DNA of 64,000 bases from Flavivirga amylovorans (GTDB lineage: Bacteria > Bacteroidota > Bacteroidia > Flavobacteriales > Flavobacteriaceae), in contig NZ_JAUOEM010000002.1 in assembly GCF_030540875.1 (NCBI RefSeq), forward strand, positions 650,926 through 714,925, in the 5' to 3' direction. How positions within the stretch are numbered: position 1 is the first letter of the stretch; each line of letters opens with the position of its first letter. A program made the translations under genes and the position numbers. This document shows positions 63,503-64,000 of the stretch, piece by piece. The notes under the pieces are model-generated. The model saw nothing but the letters and a program-made list of their open reading frames with translations, was not told where the DNA came from and made no database searches.

Positions 63503-63937
63503 TTAGTTTTTTATATAATCCAACTCAGTTAGTATTGCTCTTGAATTTCCTGTAATAACTAACTTCAAAGTCATTGCTGTAGTAGAAAGTGATTTAATCT
63601 TAAATTTCATGGTTTTTCCCAATGAATTAGTTAAAATAATGGTATCGCTGGTTACTGTCCAGTTACCCATAACTTGTCTTCCATTAGGAGATACTTGCAA
63701 AAAGGTTCCATCATTATTAAAACTTAAAGTTCTATTTTTATAAGACTTCTCAAAACTTAGTTTTCTTGTCGTTTCCATATTGATGTAATGCTCCTTTGCT
63801 TTTGTTTTCATTTTGGCTAAGGAAGAATTATAATTAAAAGTCCATGTCCCCTCAAGTTGTTCTGTTATGTTCTGTGCTTGCATTGAAAAACTTAAAGTGA
63901 TAAACAAAATCACTCTAACATAATGTATTGGTTTCAT
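63503..63937 (-). CDS. Secreted lipocalin-like hypothetical protein
   Basis: 144 residues with a signal peptide (VRVILFITLSFSMQAQ). The mature part follows the lipocalin-like scheme EQLEGTWTFNYN...LSFNNDGTFLQVSPNGRQVMGNWTV...DTIILTN. It is the first visible gene of the minus-strand run leading into the RHS gene, only 11 bp upstream of it. It may therefore be co-transcribed; a role as helper is possible but unproven. Confidence 0.7.
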   Translation of the reverse strand: MKPIHYVRVILFITLSFSMQAQNITEQLEGTWTFNYNSSLAKMKTKAKEHYINMETTRKLSFEKSYKNRTLSFNNDGTFLQVSPNGRQVMGNWTVTSDTIILTNSLGKTMKFKIKSLSTTAMTLKLVITGNSRAILTELDYIKN

Positions 63938-64000
63938 ATTAATGAGATTAATGTGTTTTAGAAAAGATATAATTACTAGATCTTTTATTCATTCTTATAG

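Overview
The window reads as a chromosomal segment of a marine-type member of the Flavobacteriaceae (Bacteroidota). I infer this from the AT-rich sequence, the near absence of Shine-Dalgarno sites, one TAnnTTTG-type -7 promoter element, and typical flavobacterial gene content: many lipoproteins, paired Gfo/Idh/MocA and DUF1080 proteins, a single arginine-proline operon, and a DUF6443-type RHS protein. No rRNA, tRNA or CRISPR array was found.

Region 1 (1-6171, +) is the branched-chain amino acid operon ilvD(partial)-ilvB-ilvN-ilvC-ilvA. Region 2 (6306-25434) is an accessory sugar region. It holds two Tat-type Gfo/Idh/MocA oxidoreductases with a two-domain DUF1080 protein (-), a GapN-type aldehyde dehydrogenase, a lipoprotein azurin, and a five-gene minus-strand operon. 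That operon has two tandem copies of [GMC dehydrogenase with a 3Fe-4S cysteine motif + Tat-signal subunit] followed by a DUF1080 lipoprotein. An AraC regulator diverges from it, and a plus-strand set follows: TIM-barrel isomerase, MFS transporter, Gfo/Idh, TIM-barrel isomerase, DUF1080 lipoprotein. Together they suggest oxidation of glycosides at C3 outside the cytoplasm, cleavage of the 3-keto glycoside, import, and epimerisation or reduction.

Region 3 (25435-32200) is mobile and decayed. It has an XRE regulator diverging from a small protein, a frameshifted REP-associated (RAYT) transposase with REP palindromes on both sides, and three gene units (a glycoside-hydrolase-like lipoprotein, a DoxX-like membrane protein, and a GrpB/aminoglycoside-phosphotransferase pair). 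Each unit is bounded by its own private inverted 8-9 bp box and separated by attC-like hairpin regions. The decayed C-terminus of a tyrosine recombinase lies at the head of the array. This looks like an unrecognised integron-like cassette array and is my main candidate for a novel system.

Region 4 (32222-43588, +) is an interleaved arginine/proline operon: GNAT-argG-argC-proC-argD-proA-proB-argF'-argB-argE-argH. The transcarbamylase carries Ala90 at the site that separates N-acetyl- from N-succinyl-ornithine enzymes, so a succinylated route is likely and the leading GNAT is a candidate acylglutamate synthase. Region 5 (43735-50693) has a secreted esterase, a small membrane protein, a Fur-family regulator diverging from a thioredoxin-reductase-like flavoprotein, leuB and leuA, and a large conserved hypothetical.

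Region 6 (50831-57179, +) is a methionine operon under a SAM-I riboswitch with a terminator: metY, a MetX-aspartate kinase-homoserine dehydrogenase triple fusion, and a metZ/metB-like gene. Region 7 (57260-63937, -) has lipoproteins, a decayed locus, a REP-like palindrome, and a 1481-residue RHS protein with a small membrane protein directly downstream as immunity candidate. Several families of short palindromic repeats lie between genes throughout the window.
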